Below are positions 1 to 8,920 of a DNA stretch of 64,000 nt, one piece after another. Position 1 is the stretch's first letter, and every line of letters begins with the position of its first letter. This DNA is from Kitasatospora sp. MAP12-44 (GTDB lineage Bacteria > Actinomycetota > Actinomycetes > Streptomycetales > Streptomycetaceae), in NCBI RefSeq assembly GCF_029892095.1, contig NZ_JARZAE010000004.1, positions 4,898,001 to 4,962,000 on the forward strand, read 5' to 3'. A program made the translations under genes and the position numbers. The notes beneath the pieces were generated by a model. The model was not told the origin of the DNA and ran no database searches. It was given only the letters and a program-made list of their open reading frames with translations.

Positions 1-1
1 C

Positions 2-610
2 GGCTACGGCGGATACGTGCTGGCGGCCTCGATGAGCCACCTGGCGGCCACCCTGGGCAACCCGCGCGAGATCGCCCAACTCGCCCGCGCCGCACAGGAG
101 GGCGCCCGCTCGGTGGCCACCCCGACGGCGATGGCGATGTTCTACGCCGCCGAGGCGCGCGGCCACGCGCTGCTCGGCGACGCGCGCTCCTGCGAGCTGG
201 TCGCGGCGCGGGCCGTGGAGGCGATGGAGCGGCGCAAGCCCGAGGACGACCCGGACTGGATCGTGCACTTCGACGAGGCCTATCTGGCCGACGAGTTGGC
301 GCACTGCTACCGGGACCTCGAACAGGGCCGGCAGGCGGAGCGGCAGGCCCGGATCGCGCTCGACCTGCACCCGGCGAGCCGGGTCCGCCGGCGGGCGGTG
401 GACCTGGTGCTGCTGGCCACCGCGCAGTTGCAGCAGCGCGAGGTCGAGCGGGCCTGCGAGACCGGCGCGCAGGCGGTCCGGCTGCTGAACGGGCTGCGCT
501 CCAACCGGGGCGTGGAGTACCTGGACGAGTTCCGGCGCCGTCTTGAGCCCTACCGGGACCACCGGGTGGTCCGCGAGTTCCAGCAGCGGGCGGACGCGGA
601 GGCGGCGTAA
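2..610 (+). CDS. C-terminal part of a TPR-containing regulator (cut by window start)
   Basis: The reading frame is open to the left edge, so this is only the last 202 codons of a longer gene; the GTG at 17 is probably an internal valine. The visible protein is all-helical, rich in Ala, Arg and Glu, with pairs of helices typical of tetratricopeptide repeats (for example around DLEQGRQAERQARIAL and REVERACETGAQAVRLL). In actinomycetes such tails usually belong to helix-turn-helix regulators of the NsdA/XRE-TPR type, but the DNA-binding end lies outside the window. The TPR call is fairly safe; the regulator call is inference. Confidence 0.55.
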   Translation, partial: GYGGYVLAASMSHLAATLGNPREIAQLARAAQEGARSVATPTAMAMFYAAEARGHALLGDARSCELVAARAVEAMERRKPEDDPDWIVHFDEAYLADELAHCYRDLEQGRQAERQARIALDLHPASRVRRRAVDLVLLATAQLQQREVERACETGAQAVRLLNGLRSNRGVEYLDEFRRRLEPYRDHRVVREFQQRADAEAA

Positions 611-875
611 CGGGTGCGCCGCTGACTGGTTGTCGACAGGGTCCGACAAAAGGGGATCACCCGCCCGCGTAGTCACCCGTAGCGGTGAACCGGTAGCGTG
701 GGCGGGACGTTCCGAAGAAACCAGCAGCAGTGGTCCGCCGTTACAGCGAGCGCGCGGAAGAACCGAGGAAGGCCCGGGTGCGGATACCGGAGAGACAGGG
801 CAGGCGGCGTAAGGCCGCCCGGTGGTCCCTGGCTGTCCAGGTGTGCTCGCGGCCGTGCACAGGTGAGGAATCGCG

Positions 876-2117
876 TTGAGCCAGCGCCGCTCGTATCCCA
901 ACTCCGGTGACTTCAACCTGGACGATCTGTTCCGCCCGGAACCGACCGCCGGGGAGCACCAGGTGCAGACGGGGCCGGTCCTGCCGACCCCGCCCGCGCA
1001 GCCGTACGGCACTCCGCCGCCCTCGGGCGGTCCGGAGTACTACGGCGGTGCGCCGGGCCCGCAGGGCGGTCCTGGGGGGCAGCCTGCGCAGCCCGCGCCG
1101 GGCGCGCCGTGGGGGGAGCCGCCGGCCGGTGCCGCCGCTGCCCCCGCGCCGGAGACCCAGTTCCTGCCGCCCTACCCGACCAGCGACCCCGGTACGGGCG
1201 GGCCGGCGGCGCCGTACGGCGAGCAGCAGCAGGCGTACGGTGAGCAGCCGTATGGCGAGCCGCCGCAGCCGTCCTACGGGGGCCAGCAGAGCTTCGGCGG
1301 CCAGTCTTTCGGGGGGCAGCAGTCCTTCGGTGGCCAGCAGTCCTACGGCCAGCAGCCCCCCTACGGCCAGCCCCAGCCGCCCGCGCAGCCCTCCTACGGC
1401 GGTCAGCAGTCCTTCGGCGGCCAGCAGCCCCCCGTCGACCAGACCACCCGGCTCGGCCGGATCTCCGGCGGGGCCCCCGCCCAGGGGCGCCCCTCGCGCA
1501 AGATGATCATCGGCGGAGTGGTGGCGGCCTGCGCGGTCGGCGGCATCCTGGTCGGCGTGCTCAGCGGCTCCAGCCCCGCCCCGAACACCCAGAAGACCGC
1601 CGCCAGCAGCTCCCCGAAGGCCTCCAGCCCGTCGACCAACTCCACCGGCTCCGGCGCGCTGAGCCCCGACGCGCAGAGCCAGGCCGCGGCGCTCTCCAAG
1701 CTGCTCGGCACGGCGAACGCCAGCCGCCAGGCGGTGATCGGTGCGGTCGCCTCGATCCAGAAGTGCGACAAGCTGCCGGACGATCAGACGGCGCTCACTC
1801 AGGCGGCCGCGCAGCGCAGGCAGTTGCTGACCAGTCTGGCCACCCTCAAGGTGGACAAGCTGGCGACCGGCCAGTCGCTGGTGGACCAGCTGAACCAGGC
1901 CTGGCAGGCCTCGGCGAGCGCCGATGACGCGTACGCCGCCTGGGCCGGCGACCTGGTGGCCTCCTGCGACCCGACCAAGCCGCAGGACAACGCGCACAAG
2001 AACGCGGGCGACCAGGCCAGCGGCACGGCGAGCACCGCGAAGAAGCAGGCGTCGCAGATCTGGAACGCGATAGCGACCCAGGGCGGCCTGCAGTCGTTCG
2101 GCGACACCCAGCTCTGA
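876..2117 (+). CDS. Membrane protein with long Q/G/P/Y-rich cytoplasmic domain
   Basis: 413 aa from a TTG start, chosen because GAGGA lies about 7 bases upstream and translation then begins MSQRRSYPNSGDF. Residues about 30-190 are low complexity, with repeated SYGGQQSFGG, QSFGGQQ and PPYGQ units; a Lys/Arg pair precedes a single transmembrane helix at about 210-230 (IIGGVVAACAVGGILVG). The rest (about 180 residues) is Ser/Thr/Ala-rich and helical, with three cysteines, and should face outside. There is no recognisable enzyme motif. Short actinobacterial membrane proteins with Pro/Gln-rich cytosolic heads are common and are generally unassigned. The Gln/Gly/Tyr/Phe composition resembles prion-like or condensate-forming domains. 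Function unknown. Confidence 0.8.
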   Translation: MSQRRSYPNSGDFNLDDLFRPEPTAGEHQVQTGPVLPTPPAQPYGTPPPSGGPEYYGGAPGPQGGPGGQPAQPAPGAPWGEPPAGAAAAPAPETQFLPPYPTSDPGTGGPAAPYGEQQQAYGEQPYGEPPQPSYGGQQSFGGQSFGGQQSFGGQQSYGQQPPYGQPQPPAQPSYGGQQSFGGQQPPVDQTTRLGRISGGAPAQGRPSRKMIIGGVVAACAVGGILVGVLSGSSPAPNTQKTAASSSPKASSPSTNSTGSGALSPDAQSQAAALSKLLGTANASRQAVIGAVASIQKCDKLPDDQTALTQAAAQRRQLLTSLATLKVDKLATGQSLVDQLNQAWQASASADDAYAAWAGDLVASCDPTKPQDNAHKNAGDQASGTASTAKKQASQIWNAIATQGGLQSFGDTQL

Positions 2118-2178
2118 ACGGTCGGTCTAAGGGGCGCGGCGCGGGAACCTCCGCGGCGCGCCCCTTCCGCGTGGGGTG

Positions 2179-3465
2179 CTAGGCGCCGGCCGGGGGCGTG
2201 CCGCCGGTCAGCACCCAGCGGACGTCCACGAAGCCCGGCTGCTGCTCCACCAGCCGCCCGCCCTGCACCAGCTGGAAGGTGACCGAGGTGTTCACCAGTC
2301 GCGGCGAGTCCGCGCTCGCCAGCATGTTGGTGAGTCCCCAGGCCAGCGGCGGGGTGGCCCCGCCGGTGGTGAACTGCTCGCCGCTGTCCAGCACGTCGCG
2401 CAGCGCCTTGGCCGTGATCGGCCGCCCGGCCGGGAGCTTGTCGATCGCCTGCTGGAACACCTGGTAGGCGACCCAGGTGGTCTGCACGCCCGGGTCCGAG
2501 ACGTCGATCTCGGCCTGCCCGGCGGCGTACTTCAGCACGGTGGCGCGCAGCGGGTCCCAGGTCTTGGACGTCTCCGGCGGGTACCAGCCGGTCGCGTACG
2601 CGCCGCCCAGCGGGCCGCTGTCGCCGCCGGTGGAGTCCACCACCGACTGCTGGAAGCTGCCGATCACCGAGGCGAGCCGGGTGTTGGTGTGCGGCATCCG
2701 GCGGAAGGAGTCCAGCAGGTTCTGGGTCGGCACCGGGCTCAGCGCGGCGGTGACGCAGTTGTTCGGCTGGTCGCCGCCGATCGCGGTGCGCGCGGTCGCG
2801 GTGTAGTCCGTCGACTTCTCCTGCGCCGGGACGTCCAGCAGCTTGATGCCCGCGGGGTTCAGCGCGCTGGCGAGCTCGCCCACCAGGCTGTCGCCGGCCG
2901 GGGTGTCGGGGCGGATCAGCGAGACGGTGCGGCAGCCCGCCGCGGCCAGCTGGCGGCCGCTGCCCGCGATCAGCGCGGGCATGCCGCCGGCCACCGGGTA
3001 GGAGACCGGGCTGGTGAACTCGGGGGCGGAGAGGCCGTAGCCGCCGAGGTAGGGGATGCCGGCGCTCTCCAGCGCGGGCATGAAGTTCTCGCCGAACTGG
3101 CTGTAGGAGCCGACCACCGCGACCGCGCCGGCGTCCACGGCCTGCTTCGCGCAGGCGGCCGCGCCGTCCGCGGTGTTGTGCTCGTTGCAGGTCAGCACCC
3201 TGACCTTGTGGCCGTCCAGACCGCCCTGGTCGTTGATCCCGCGGCCGATCGCACCGGCCAGCTCGGTCATCCCCGGGCGGTCGAACGAGCCGGTGGCGGA
3301 GGGCGACCAGGTCATCACCGTGAGGTCGGCCTGCCCGGCGGCGTCGGCCGGGCCGCCGCAGCCGGAGGCGGCCAGCAGCGCCGGTAACGCGACGGCGGCG
3401 CCGCCGAGCGCGGCGGCCAGGCGGCCGCGGTGGCGGCGGGGGCGGTGGCGCGGAACGAACGACAT
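2179..3465 (-). CDS. ABC-type substrate-binding lipoprotein, branched-chain amino acid type
   Basis: 428 aa. An ATG at 3465 is preceded by AGGAAAGG and begins MSFVPRHRPRRHRGR, a basic N-region followed by a hydrophobic stretch and the lipobox LLAASGCGG, so the protein should be lipid-anchored on the outer face of the membrane. The mature part has the type-1 periplasmic-binding fold pattern (DLTVMTWSP, GAVAVVGSYSQFGENFMPALESAG, YATGWYPP) of Leu/Ile/Val-binding proteins. An in-frame start 24 codons upstream is possible but lacks a good ribosome site and would put the signal peptide inside. No permease or ATPase genes lie beside it, so it is an orphan receptor, perhaps sensory; the ligand is unknown. 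Confidence 0.85.
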   Translation of the reverse strand: MSFVPRHRPRRHRGRLAAALGGAAVALPALLAASGCGGPADAAGQADLTVMTWSPSATGSFDRPGMTELAGAIGRGINDQGGLDGHKVRVLTCNEHNTADGAAACAKQAVDAGAVAVVGSYSQFGENFMPALESAGIPYLGGYGLSAPEFTSPVSYPVAGGMPALIAGSGRQLAAAGCRTVSLIRPDTPAGDSLVGELASALNPAGIKLLDVPAQEKSTDYTATARTAIGGDQPNNCVTAALSPVPTQNLLDSFRRMPHTNTRLASVIGSFQQSVVDSTGGDSGPLGGAYATGWYPPETSKTWDPLRATVLKYAAGQAEIDVSDPGVQTTWVAYQVFQQAIDKLPAGRPITAKALRDVLDSGEQFTTGGATPPLAWGLTNMLASADSPRLVNTSVTFQLVQGGRLVEQQPGFVDVRWVLTGGTPPAGA

Positions 3466-3710
3466 CTCGGCCTTTCCTGCCGGGCTGGGCCCCTGTGGCG
3501 GGCCAGTGGTGGCCTCAGCCTCGACCGGGTGAGGCAAGCCCAGAGGGCGGTCAGGAGAACGGTTGGCAAACCAGTCGGGAACTCGAAGTGTGGACGCGTG
3601 TAGAGCCTGTGATCCGGGAGAACGTACGATCGCTTCCCATGTCGGTCAGCACAGAAAACTCGGACAGGTCTGCTGGAAACCCTTCTCGCAGGGGGCGCCG
3701 CTCCAGCACG

Positions 3711-4157
3711 ATGGGCGGCATGCCGCTCAACGATCTGCCCTGGTGGCGCTGGCGCGCCCGGTTGCGCTCCGCCCTGCACATGCTCGCCGACCCGGTCTTC
3801 CAGCAGGACTACTGGGTGGCCGGCCGGGATGGCTACGGTGACGTGACCGATGCCGTGTACCGACTGGTCGAGGACAGCTGGCTCGACCGCTGGTCGGCCG
3901 AGAAGTACATCGGCACCGTCGTCCGCGACGAGGCCGAGGCCGCCGCGGTGGACGCGGCGGTGCTGCGGGTGCTGCGCGTCCTGCACGAGGTCGGGGCGGA
4001 CGCGCCGGCCGCCACCTACCTGGCGCACCCGGACTGGCCGGACGCCGTCCGCGCGGCCGGCGAGGCGCACCGCCTGCTCGCCGGCAACGACGGCGACGAC
4101 CCGAACGCCCAGCCGCGCTCCCTCGAGGTCCTGCGGATCCTGACCCAGGTCACCTAG
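3711..4157 (+). CDS. Conserved hypothetical protein, MPLNDLPWWRWR family
   Basis: 148 aa, small and helical. The conserved-looking core starts MPLNDLPWWRWRARLR and contains DGYGDVTDAVYRLVEDSWLDRWSAEKYIG; it ends RSLEVLRILTQVT. I recognise it as a streptomycete hypothetical family without known function. The start is uncertain: ATGs occur at 3639, 3711 and 3720; 3711 has a purine-rich GCAGGGGGC stretch about 13 bases upstream. There is no signal peptide or membrane helix. It is transcribed divergently from the binding lipoprotein and lies just upstream of purU, but nothing links it functionally to either. Confidence 0.7.
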   Translation: MGGMPLNDLPWWRWRARLRSALHMLADPVFQQDYWVAGRDGYGDVTDAVYRLVEDSWLDRWSAEKYIGTVVRDEAEAAAVDAAVLRVLRVLHEVGADAPAATYLAHPDWPDAVRAAGEAHRLLAGNDGDDPNAQPRSLEVLRILTQVT

Positions 4158-4245
4158 ACAGGCTCTGAAGGTGGCCTCACGCCCGCGCGGCCTGTGAAAG
4201 GCTTGCGGGCACCCTGTCGTCGGCGCAACGAGAACGGACCGAACC

Positions 4246-5127
4246 GTGGAGCAGCAGACCGCAGCAGCGGAACCCACCCAGTACGTGCTGACCCTCTCCT
4301 GCCCGGACAAGCAGGGGATCGTGCACGCGGTCTCCAGCTACCTCTTCATGACCGGCTGCAACATCATCGACAGCCAGCAGTTCGGCGACCGGGACAGCGA
4401 CAGCGGCCTGTTCTTCATGCGGGTGCACTTCTCGGCCGAGCAGCCGGTGAGCGTCGACAAGCTGCGGGCCAGCTTCGCGGCCGTCGGCGCCTCGTTCCGG
4501 ATGGACTGGGCGATCCACCCGAGCGCGGAGAAGATGCGCGTGGTGCTGATGGTCAGCAAGTTCGGGCACTGCCTGAACGACCTGCTGTTCCGCACCCGGA
4601 TCGGGGCGCTGCCGGTGGAGATCGCCGCGGTGGTCTCCAACCACGACGACTTCGCCGAGCTCACCGAGTCGTACGGGGTGCCGTTCGTGCACCTGCCGGT
4701 GACCCGGGAGAACAAGGAGCAGGCCGAGAAGCAGCTGCTCGACCTGGTCGAGGCGGAGCGGGTGGAACTGGTGGTGCTGGCCCGCTACATGCAGGTGCTC
4801 TCGGACGACCTGTGCAAGGCGCTCTCCGGCCGGGTGATCAACATCCACCACTCCTTCCTGCCGAGCTTCAAGGGCGCCAGGCCGTACCACCAGGCGCACG
4901 CCCGGGGCGTGAAACTGATCGGTGCCACCGCGCACTATGTGACGGCGGCGCTGGACGAGGGGCCGATCATCGAGCAGGAGGTCGCCCGGGTGACCCACGA
5001 CGTGACACCGAACCAGCTGGTGGCGCTCGGCCGGGACGTGGAGTGCCAGGCGCTGGCCCGCGCCGTCAAGTGGCACAGCGAGCACCGGGTGCTGCTGAAC
5101 GGCACCCGCACGGTCGTCTTCAACTAG
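4246..5127 (+). CDS. purU: Formyltetrahydrofolate deformylase
   Basis: 293 aa from GTG 4246. It hydrolyses 10-formyl-tetrahydrofolate to formate and tetrahydrofolate, balancing the one-carbon pool. The N-terminal ACT domain (about 8-90, YVLTLSCPDKQGIVHAVSSYL) is followed by a formyltransferase-like catalytic domain. Visible catalytic motifs are SNHDDFAELTESYGVPF, VVLARYMQVLS, and INIHHSFLPSFKGARPYHQA, which holds the conserved His, and the Asp region TAALDEGPIIEQEV. Length matches the family. It is monocistronic here; a short hairpin follows its stop. Confidence 0.95.
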   Translation: MEQQTAAAEPTQYVLTLSCPDKQGIVHAVSSYLFMTGCNIIDSQQFGDRDSDSGLFFMRVHFSAEQPVSVDKLRASFAAVGASFRMDWAIHPSAEKMRVVLMVSKFGHCLNDLLFRTRIGALPVEIAAVVSNHDDFAELTESYGVPFVHLPVTRENKEQAEKQLLDLVEAERVELVVLARYMQVLSDDLCKALSGRVINIHHSFLPSFKGARPYHQAHARGVKLIGATAHYVTAALDEGPIIEQEVARVTHDVTPNQLVALGRDVECQALARAVKWHSEHRVLLNGTRTVVFN

Positions 5128-5128
5128 G

Positions 5129-5144
5129 GCCTGTCCGGGCAGGC
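5129..5144. terminator. Short hairpin between convergent genes
   Basis: GCCTG and CAGGC flank a 6-base loop, immediately after the purU stop and just before the stop of the convergent anti-sigma-like gene. The stem is short and has no long T-run, so it would be a weak bidirectional terminator at best. Confidence 0.35.
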
Positions 5145-5148
5145 TTCG

Positions 5149-6285
5149 CTAAGGGCGGGAGAGCAGCGGCACCGCCGTGAGCAGCTCCCGGATGGCCGCC
5201 CGGTCGCCGTACTCGCCGACCGGGAGCCGGTCCGGATCGCGGTGGGCGGCGGCCAGCTGGCAGAACTCGACGCCGTCCATCACCAGTTCGGCCACCGGTT
5301 CGGCGGCCGGGGCGCGCTCCTGCGGCTGCTCGGCGTCCAGCGGGATCAGCCACTCGCCGGACGCCGGGCCCTCGATCACCAGCCGCAGCAGCCGGCCGGG
5401 GCGGTCCGCCGACTGCGGCCCTGCCCCTGCCCCGGCCCGCGCGCCGGCGTACGCGGCCGGCCGCAGCCCGAGCAGCACGGTGGGCAGCATCCGGGCGGCC
5501 AGATCCACCATCAGCCGCAGGTGCTGCGGCGCCGGCACCGCGTACGGGTAGTCGACCGCCTTGGCGACGTCCTCGCCGTGGATCCAGCACTCGAAGGCCC
5601 GGTCCACGAAGGCGTCCCGGACCGGCAGTTCGGCGCCCGGGCCGTAGCGCACCAGCGCCTCGGTGTCGGGCCGCACGGTACGGACCATCGTCAGGCTCTG
5701 CTGGCGCCACCGGGTGCGGATCGCTTCCGGCGCCAAGTCGGCCAGGTCGCGGCTGAGTTGATCGCTGCGCTCGACCAGGTGCTGCCAGGGCCGGGCATCG
5801 GCGCGGCTCTGCGCGGGCACCCGGGCGAGCGGCTCCACCGGGTCGGGCAGGTCGAGCGCGACGGCCAGCAGGCCGTCCACCGCCGCCAGATGGCACAGCA
5901 CCCCGGCTGGACTGCGCCGCAGCACCCCGCCGTGCCACGGGAGTTCGACCTCCTCCTGCCACTCGTCGCGGCCCAGGTCGCGCAGCAGCGCGTCCAGCTT
6001 GGCGGTCTCGGCCGCGTACGGGCCCACCCACGGCGCCAGCGGCAGCTCCGGCGCGCGCTGGGCCAGGCAGAAGTCCAGCACCTGCTGGCGCAGCCCGTCC
6101 GGCTGGTCCAACGGGTCGTCGGCGCAGAGCAGACCGGCGGCGTGCCGCAGCCTGGCGCCTTCCTCCGCGCAGTCCGGGCACCCGTCGAAGTGCCGTTCCA
6201 GCTCGCTGGACTCCTCGGCGAGGCAGGCCCGCAGCGCCCAGGCCCCGAGCAGGCCGCGCAGCGCCTCGTGCTCCAGCTCCGTCAT
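5149..6285 (-). CDS. Zinc-finger anti-sigma / MDMPI-like fusion protein
   Basis: 378 aa. The N-terminal 70 residues carry the zinc-binding anti-sigma signature HFDGCPDC (His-x3-Cys-x2-Cys). The rest resembles the maleylpyruvate isomerase/DinB-like fold of mycothiol-dependent enzymes: WHGGVLRRSPAGVLCHLAAVDGLLA with a His, then DRAFECWIHGEDVAKAV, where the WIHGEDV-type motif supplies further metal-binding candidates. Its ATG shares one base with the stop of the upstream ECF sigma gene (TGATG), so the two are translationally coupled. The likely role is redox- or thiol-responsive control of that sigma factor; that is inference from context. There is no transmembrane segment, so it should be a soluble anti-sigma. 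Confidence 0.8.
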   Translation of the reverse strand: MTELEHEALRGLLGAWALRACLAEESSELERHFDGCPDCAEEGARLRHAAGLLCADDPLDQPDGLRQQVLDFCLAQRAPELPLAPWVGPYAAETAKLDALLRDLGRDEWQEEVELPWHGGVLRRSPAGVLCHLAAVDGLLAVALDLPDPVEPLARVPAQSRADARPWQHLVERSDQLSRDLADLAPEAIRTRWRQQSLTMVRTVRPDTEALVRYGPGAELPVRDAFVDRAFECWIHGEDVAKAVDYPYAVPAPQHLRLMVDLAARMLPTVLLGLRPAAYAGARAGAGAGPQSADRPGRLLRLVIEGPASGEWLIPLDAEQPQERAPAAEPVAELVMDGVEFCQLAAAHRDPDRLPVGEYGDRAAIRELLTAVPLLSRP

Positions 6286-6782
6286 CACGACCCGAACTCC
6301 AGTTCCGAAGCCAGCAGTTGCAACCCGAGCCGGATCCGCTGCTTGGCGGCCTGCTCGGTGATGCCCAGCCGGCGGGCCGTCTCCTGATACGTCCGGCCGT
6401 CCGACCAGGCGGTTTCTATGGTCTGCCGCAGTGTGGGCGGCAGGGCGGCGACCACGTACTGCACCTGGGCGGCGGCCACCCGGTCGCTGATCTCGGCCGG
6501 CTCCAGGGAGCACTTGCGCAGCCGCTGCACGGCACGCTGGTGGGTGAGTTCACCGATCCAGGAGCGCAGCGAGCGCTCGGCCGGGTCGAACTCCTCCGGA
6601 TGCGCCCAGAGATGGCCGAAAACCTCGCGGGTGAGCTGGGCGGCCGCGCTCTCGTCCGCCAGGATCCGGCCGGCCAGGCCGTGCACCAGCGGCGAGAGCT
6701 GGTCGTACAGCTCACCGAGGGCGGACTCCTCACCTCGGGCCAGCCGGGAGCGCATCTGCTGGTCCCAGTCGGGGGCGGTCAT
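6285..6782 (-). CDS. ECF-type RNA polymerase sigma factor
   Basis: 165 aa from ATG 6782, preceded by GTGGAGCC. Region 2 is visible as SALGELYDQLSPLVHGLAGRI through FGHLWAHPEEFDPAERSLRSWI, and region 4 as LPPTLRQTIETAWSDGRTYQETARRLGITEQAAKQRI, the helix-turn-helix that reads the -35 element. It is followed with a one-base overlap by a zinc-finger protein that should be its anti-sigma. The closest types are small streptomycete ECF factors paired with soluble ZAS proteins. The target promoters cannot be told from the window. Confidence 0.9.
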   Translation of the reverse strand: MTAPDWDQQMRSRLARGEESALGELYDQLSPLVHGLAGRILADESAAAQLTREVFGHLWAHPEEFDPAERSLRSWIGELTHQRAVQRLRKCSLEPAEISDRVAAAQVQYVVAALPPTLRQTIETAWSDGRTYQETARRLGITEQAAKQRIRLGLQLLASELEFGS

Positions 6783-7105
6783 GGCTCCACGGTATAGCGA
6801 CGCGCGAGCGACCGGAGGGGATTCGTACGAAGAACGACAGAGGGCTGTTCGAGCGCAGTGGACATATGTCGTACGGGTGGTTCGTCGCGTGGCCGCCGCC
6901 GCGCGGCAGGCTCCGAGCGGTACTTTCGTGACGCCCGTGCGAAGCTCGTCAAGGCGAGCGGGACAGTATGCACCGGCTTGTCCCCCGATCGCTGGAATAT
7001 GCCCGAAGCACTTGCTGCGCTGGTCCACGGGGATCATCCTGGGCCGTATTCGTGCCGACGTCATGGACAGTCCTACCGGTAGATCGTCTCGCGGGTGGTG
7101 GAGCG
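6783..7105. other. Intergenic region between divergent sigma and HATPase genes
   Basis: 323 bases without a convincing gene. It should hold the promoters of both neighbours. A perfect 10-bp palindrome TTCGTACGAA lies at 6822-6831, about 40 bases upstream of the sigma ATG, and could be a regulator site. On the minus strand TATACC just upstream of the sigma ribosome site is a possible -10 element. I see no convincing -35 elements. Confidence 0.4.
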
Positions 7106-7558
7106 GTGCAGGTGCTTCAGGTACAGCTGGCGGTGACAGCCGATCCCGCAGAGGTCGGCCGCGCCCGTCGATGGGTCAGGACCCGGATGCTCGCGCACGG
7201 CATCGATCCGGATGCCGCGTTCGCCGAGACGCTGGTGCTGGTGGTCTCCGAGCTGGTGACCAACGCCGTGGTGCACACCGGGTGTCCGGCCGTGCTGCGG
7301 CTGGTCTGGCCGGACGGTCCCGGACCGCTGCGGGTGGAGGTCGCGGACGCCAGCTGCGCCGCGCCGGCGCCGCGGTGCGCGGGCGGCGAGGCAACCAACG
7401 GCCGCGGGCTGGAGCTGGTCGAGCTGCTCTGCGAGCGCTGGGGCTGGTGTCCGGACGGCTCGGGCAAGCGGGTCTGGTGCGAGCTGGACCGCGGCGAGTC
7501 GGGCCGGGGCGAGCCGGCGGCCCTGGCGGCATGCGAGCGGGCGGCCCTGGCGGTCTGA
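7106..7558 (+). CDS. Small HATPase-domain ATP-binding protein (RsbW/anti-sigma kinase type)
   Basis: 150 aa from GTG 7106, with GGTGGAG just upstream. It is a lone GHKL ATPase domain: the N box is SELVTNAVVHTG and the G region is GGEATNGRGLELVELLCERWGW. Such single-domain proteins are very numerous in streptomycetes and resemble the anti-sigma kinases RsbW and SpoIIAB; most are uncharacterised. It is divergent from the ECF sigma gene but is not the type that controls ECF factors, which use ZAS proteins. The C-terminal 20 residues are Ala/Glu/Arg-rich and probably disordered. Confidence 0.85.
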   Translation: MQVLQVQLAVTADPAEVGRARRWVRTRMLAHGIDPDAAFAETLVLVVSELVTNAVVHTGCPAVLRLVWPDGPGPLRVEVADASCAAPAPRCAGGEATNGRGLELVELLCERWGWCPDGSGKRVWCELDRGESGRGEPAALAACERAALAV

Positions 7559-7845
7559 ACCACCGGCACCGATGGCCGGTCCGAGCCGTTGTCCGGCCGA
7601 AATCGAGTGCAACCATTCCGAATTTCGGACAAAGCATTGACGTGTCGTAGGCAGCTGATCACCCTTGGGTGCAGTTCTCCGACGCGAGGGGACGCCAAGG
7701 GACCGGTTGGCCTGGGGGATCGGAGTCGCTTCCGGTCGGCTGCCGGGTCCTTGGCGAGTGCGGAGTGCCGTAGGGCGGGTCGGGGCCCGTACCTGGCGGC
7801 CACGCCGGTCCTTCTCCGGCGTGGCCGCTGCTCAGACCGACCGAC

Positions 7846-8826
7846 TCAGCCCGCGACGGTGCGGAAGGTGCGCCGGTAGGCGCTCGGCGCGAGGTCCAGG
7901 CGACCGCGCAGCTGGAGCCGCAGCGAGGCCGCCGTGCCGAAGCCGGACTGCCGGGCCACCTGGTCGATGCTCAGATCGGTCAGCTCCAGCAGCTCCCGGG
8001 CCCGCGCCGTGCGTTGCACCGTCAGCCACTGGCCCGGGCTGCTGCCGGTCTCCTCGCGAAAGCGCCGGGTGAACGTCCGCACGCTCATCCCCGCCCGCTC
8101 CGCCAGTTCGCGCAGCGCCAGCGGCTCGGCGAGGTGGTCGAGCGCCCAGGACCGCGCGGGCGCCGTGCTGCCGGTCGACGCGCCCGGCGTGGGGACGTGC
8201 AGATCCACGTACTGCCGCTGCCCGCCCTCGCGCCAGGGCGGCACGATGCAGGCCCTGGCCACCTGGTTGGCCACCGCGCCGCCGTGGTCTCGGCGCACCA
8301 GGTGCAGGCAGAGGTCCACCCCGGCGGCCACCCCGCCGGAGGTGAGCACGTCCCCGTCGTCCGTGTAGAGGACGTCAGGGGCCAGCCGGACCTGGGGGAA
8401 CAGCTGGGCGAAGCGGTCGGTGTAGCGCCAGTGGGTGGTGGCCGGACGGCCGTCCAGCAGGCCGGCCGCGGCCAGCACGAAGGCGCCGGTGCAGATCGAC
8501 ACCACCCGGGCGCCGGGCCGGATCCGGGCCAGCACCGCGGCCAGCTCGGGCGTCAACCGGCCGTCCAGGTAGGGCGGTCCGAGGTCCCGGGCGGCGGGGA
8601 TCACCACCGTGTCGGCCTGCTCCAGGAGTTCGGGGCCGTGCTCGACGGCGATCCGGAAGTCGCTGCTGGTGGCCACCGGGCCGCCGTCCGCCGTGCAGGT
8701 GTCGACCCGGTAGAGCGGCTCGCCGTCCGGGCCGACCGCCGTCTCGAAGATCCTTGAGGGGATGCCCAGTTCGAACGCGATCACCCGGTCCAGGGCGAGG
8801 ACCGCGACGCGATGAAGTGCCGTCAT
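7846..8826 (-). CDS. GlxA-type AraC family regulator with DJ-1/PfpI domain
   Basis: 326 aa. The N-terminal half is a class-I amidotransferase-like DJ-1/PfpI domain (VAVLALDRVIAFELGIPSRIF, then VVSICTGAFVLAAAGLLDGRPATTHW, which keeps the Cys-Thr-Gly nucleophile-elbow sequence). The C-terminal half has two AraC helix-turn-helix units (LALRELAERAGMSVRTFTRRFREETG and IDQVARQSGFGTAASLRLQLRGRL). ATG 8826 is preferred over the GTG two codons earlier. It is divergent from an MFS transporter gene starting at 8921 and most likely regulates it. The ligand is unknown. Confidence 0.9.
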   Translation of the reverse strand: MTALHRVAVLALDRVIAFELGIPSRIFETAVGPDGEPLYRVDTCTADGGPVATSSDFRIAVEHGPELLEQADTVVIPAARDLGPPYLDGRLTPELAAVLARIRPGARVVSICTGAFVLAAAGLLDGRPATTHWRYTDRFAQLFPQVRLAPDVLYTDDGDVLTSGGVAAGVDLCLHLVRRDHGGAVANQVARACIVPPWREGGQRQYVDLHVPTPGASTGSTAPARSWALDHLAEPLALRELAERAGMSVRTFTRRFREETGSSPGQWLTVQRTARARELLELTDLSIDQVARQSGFGTAASLRLQLRGRLDLAPSAYRRTFRTVAG

Positions 8827-8920
8827 GCCCACATTCTGTACCCGCTGCTGGCCTGATCCTTGCGGAAGCTGGCAGTCAGGCCACTCGTCCGCCGCGCGGC
8901 GGGCCGGAAGACTCGTTCGG

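Noticed and set aside
611..875. Possible structured RNA before the Q/G-rich membrane protein gene
   Set aside because: A GAGGAAGGCCCGGG stretch recalls RNase P RNA and a small GGCGGC/GCCGCC-type stem is present, but the length and the remaining core elements do not fit any RNA family I know.
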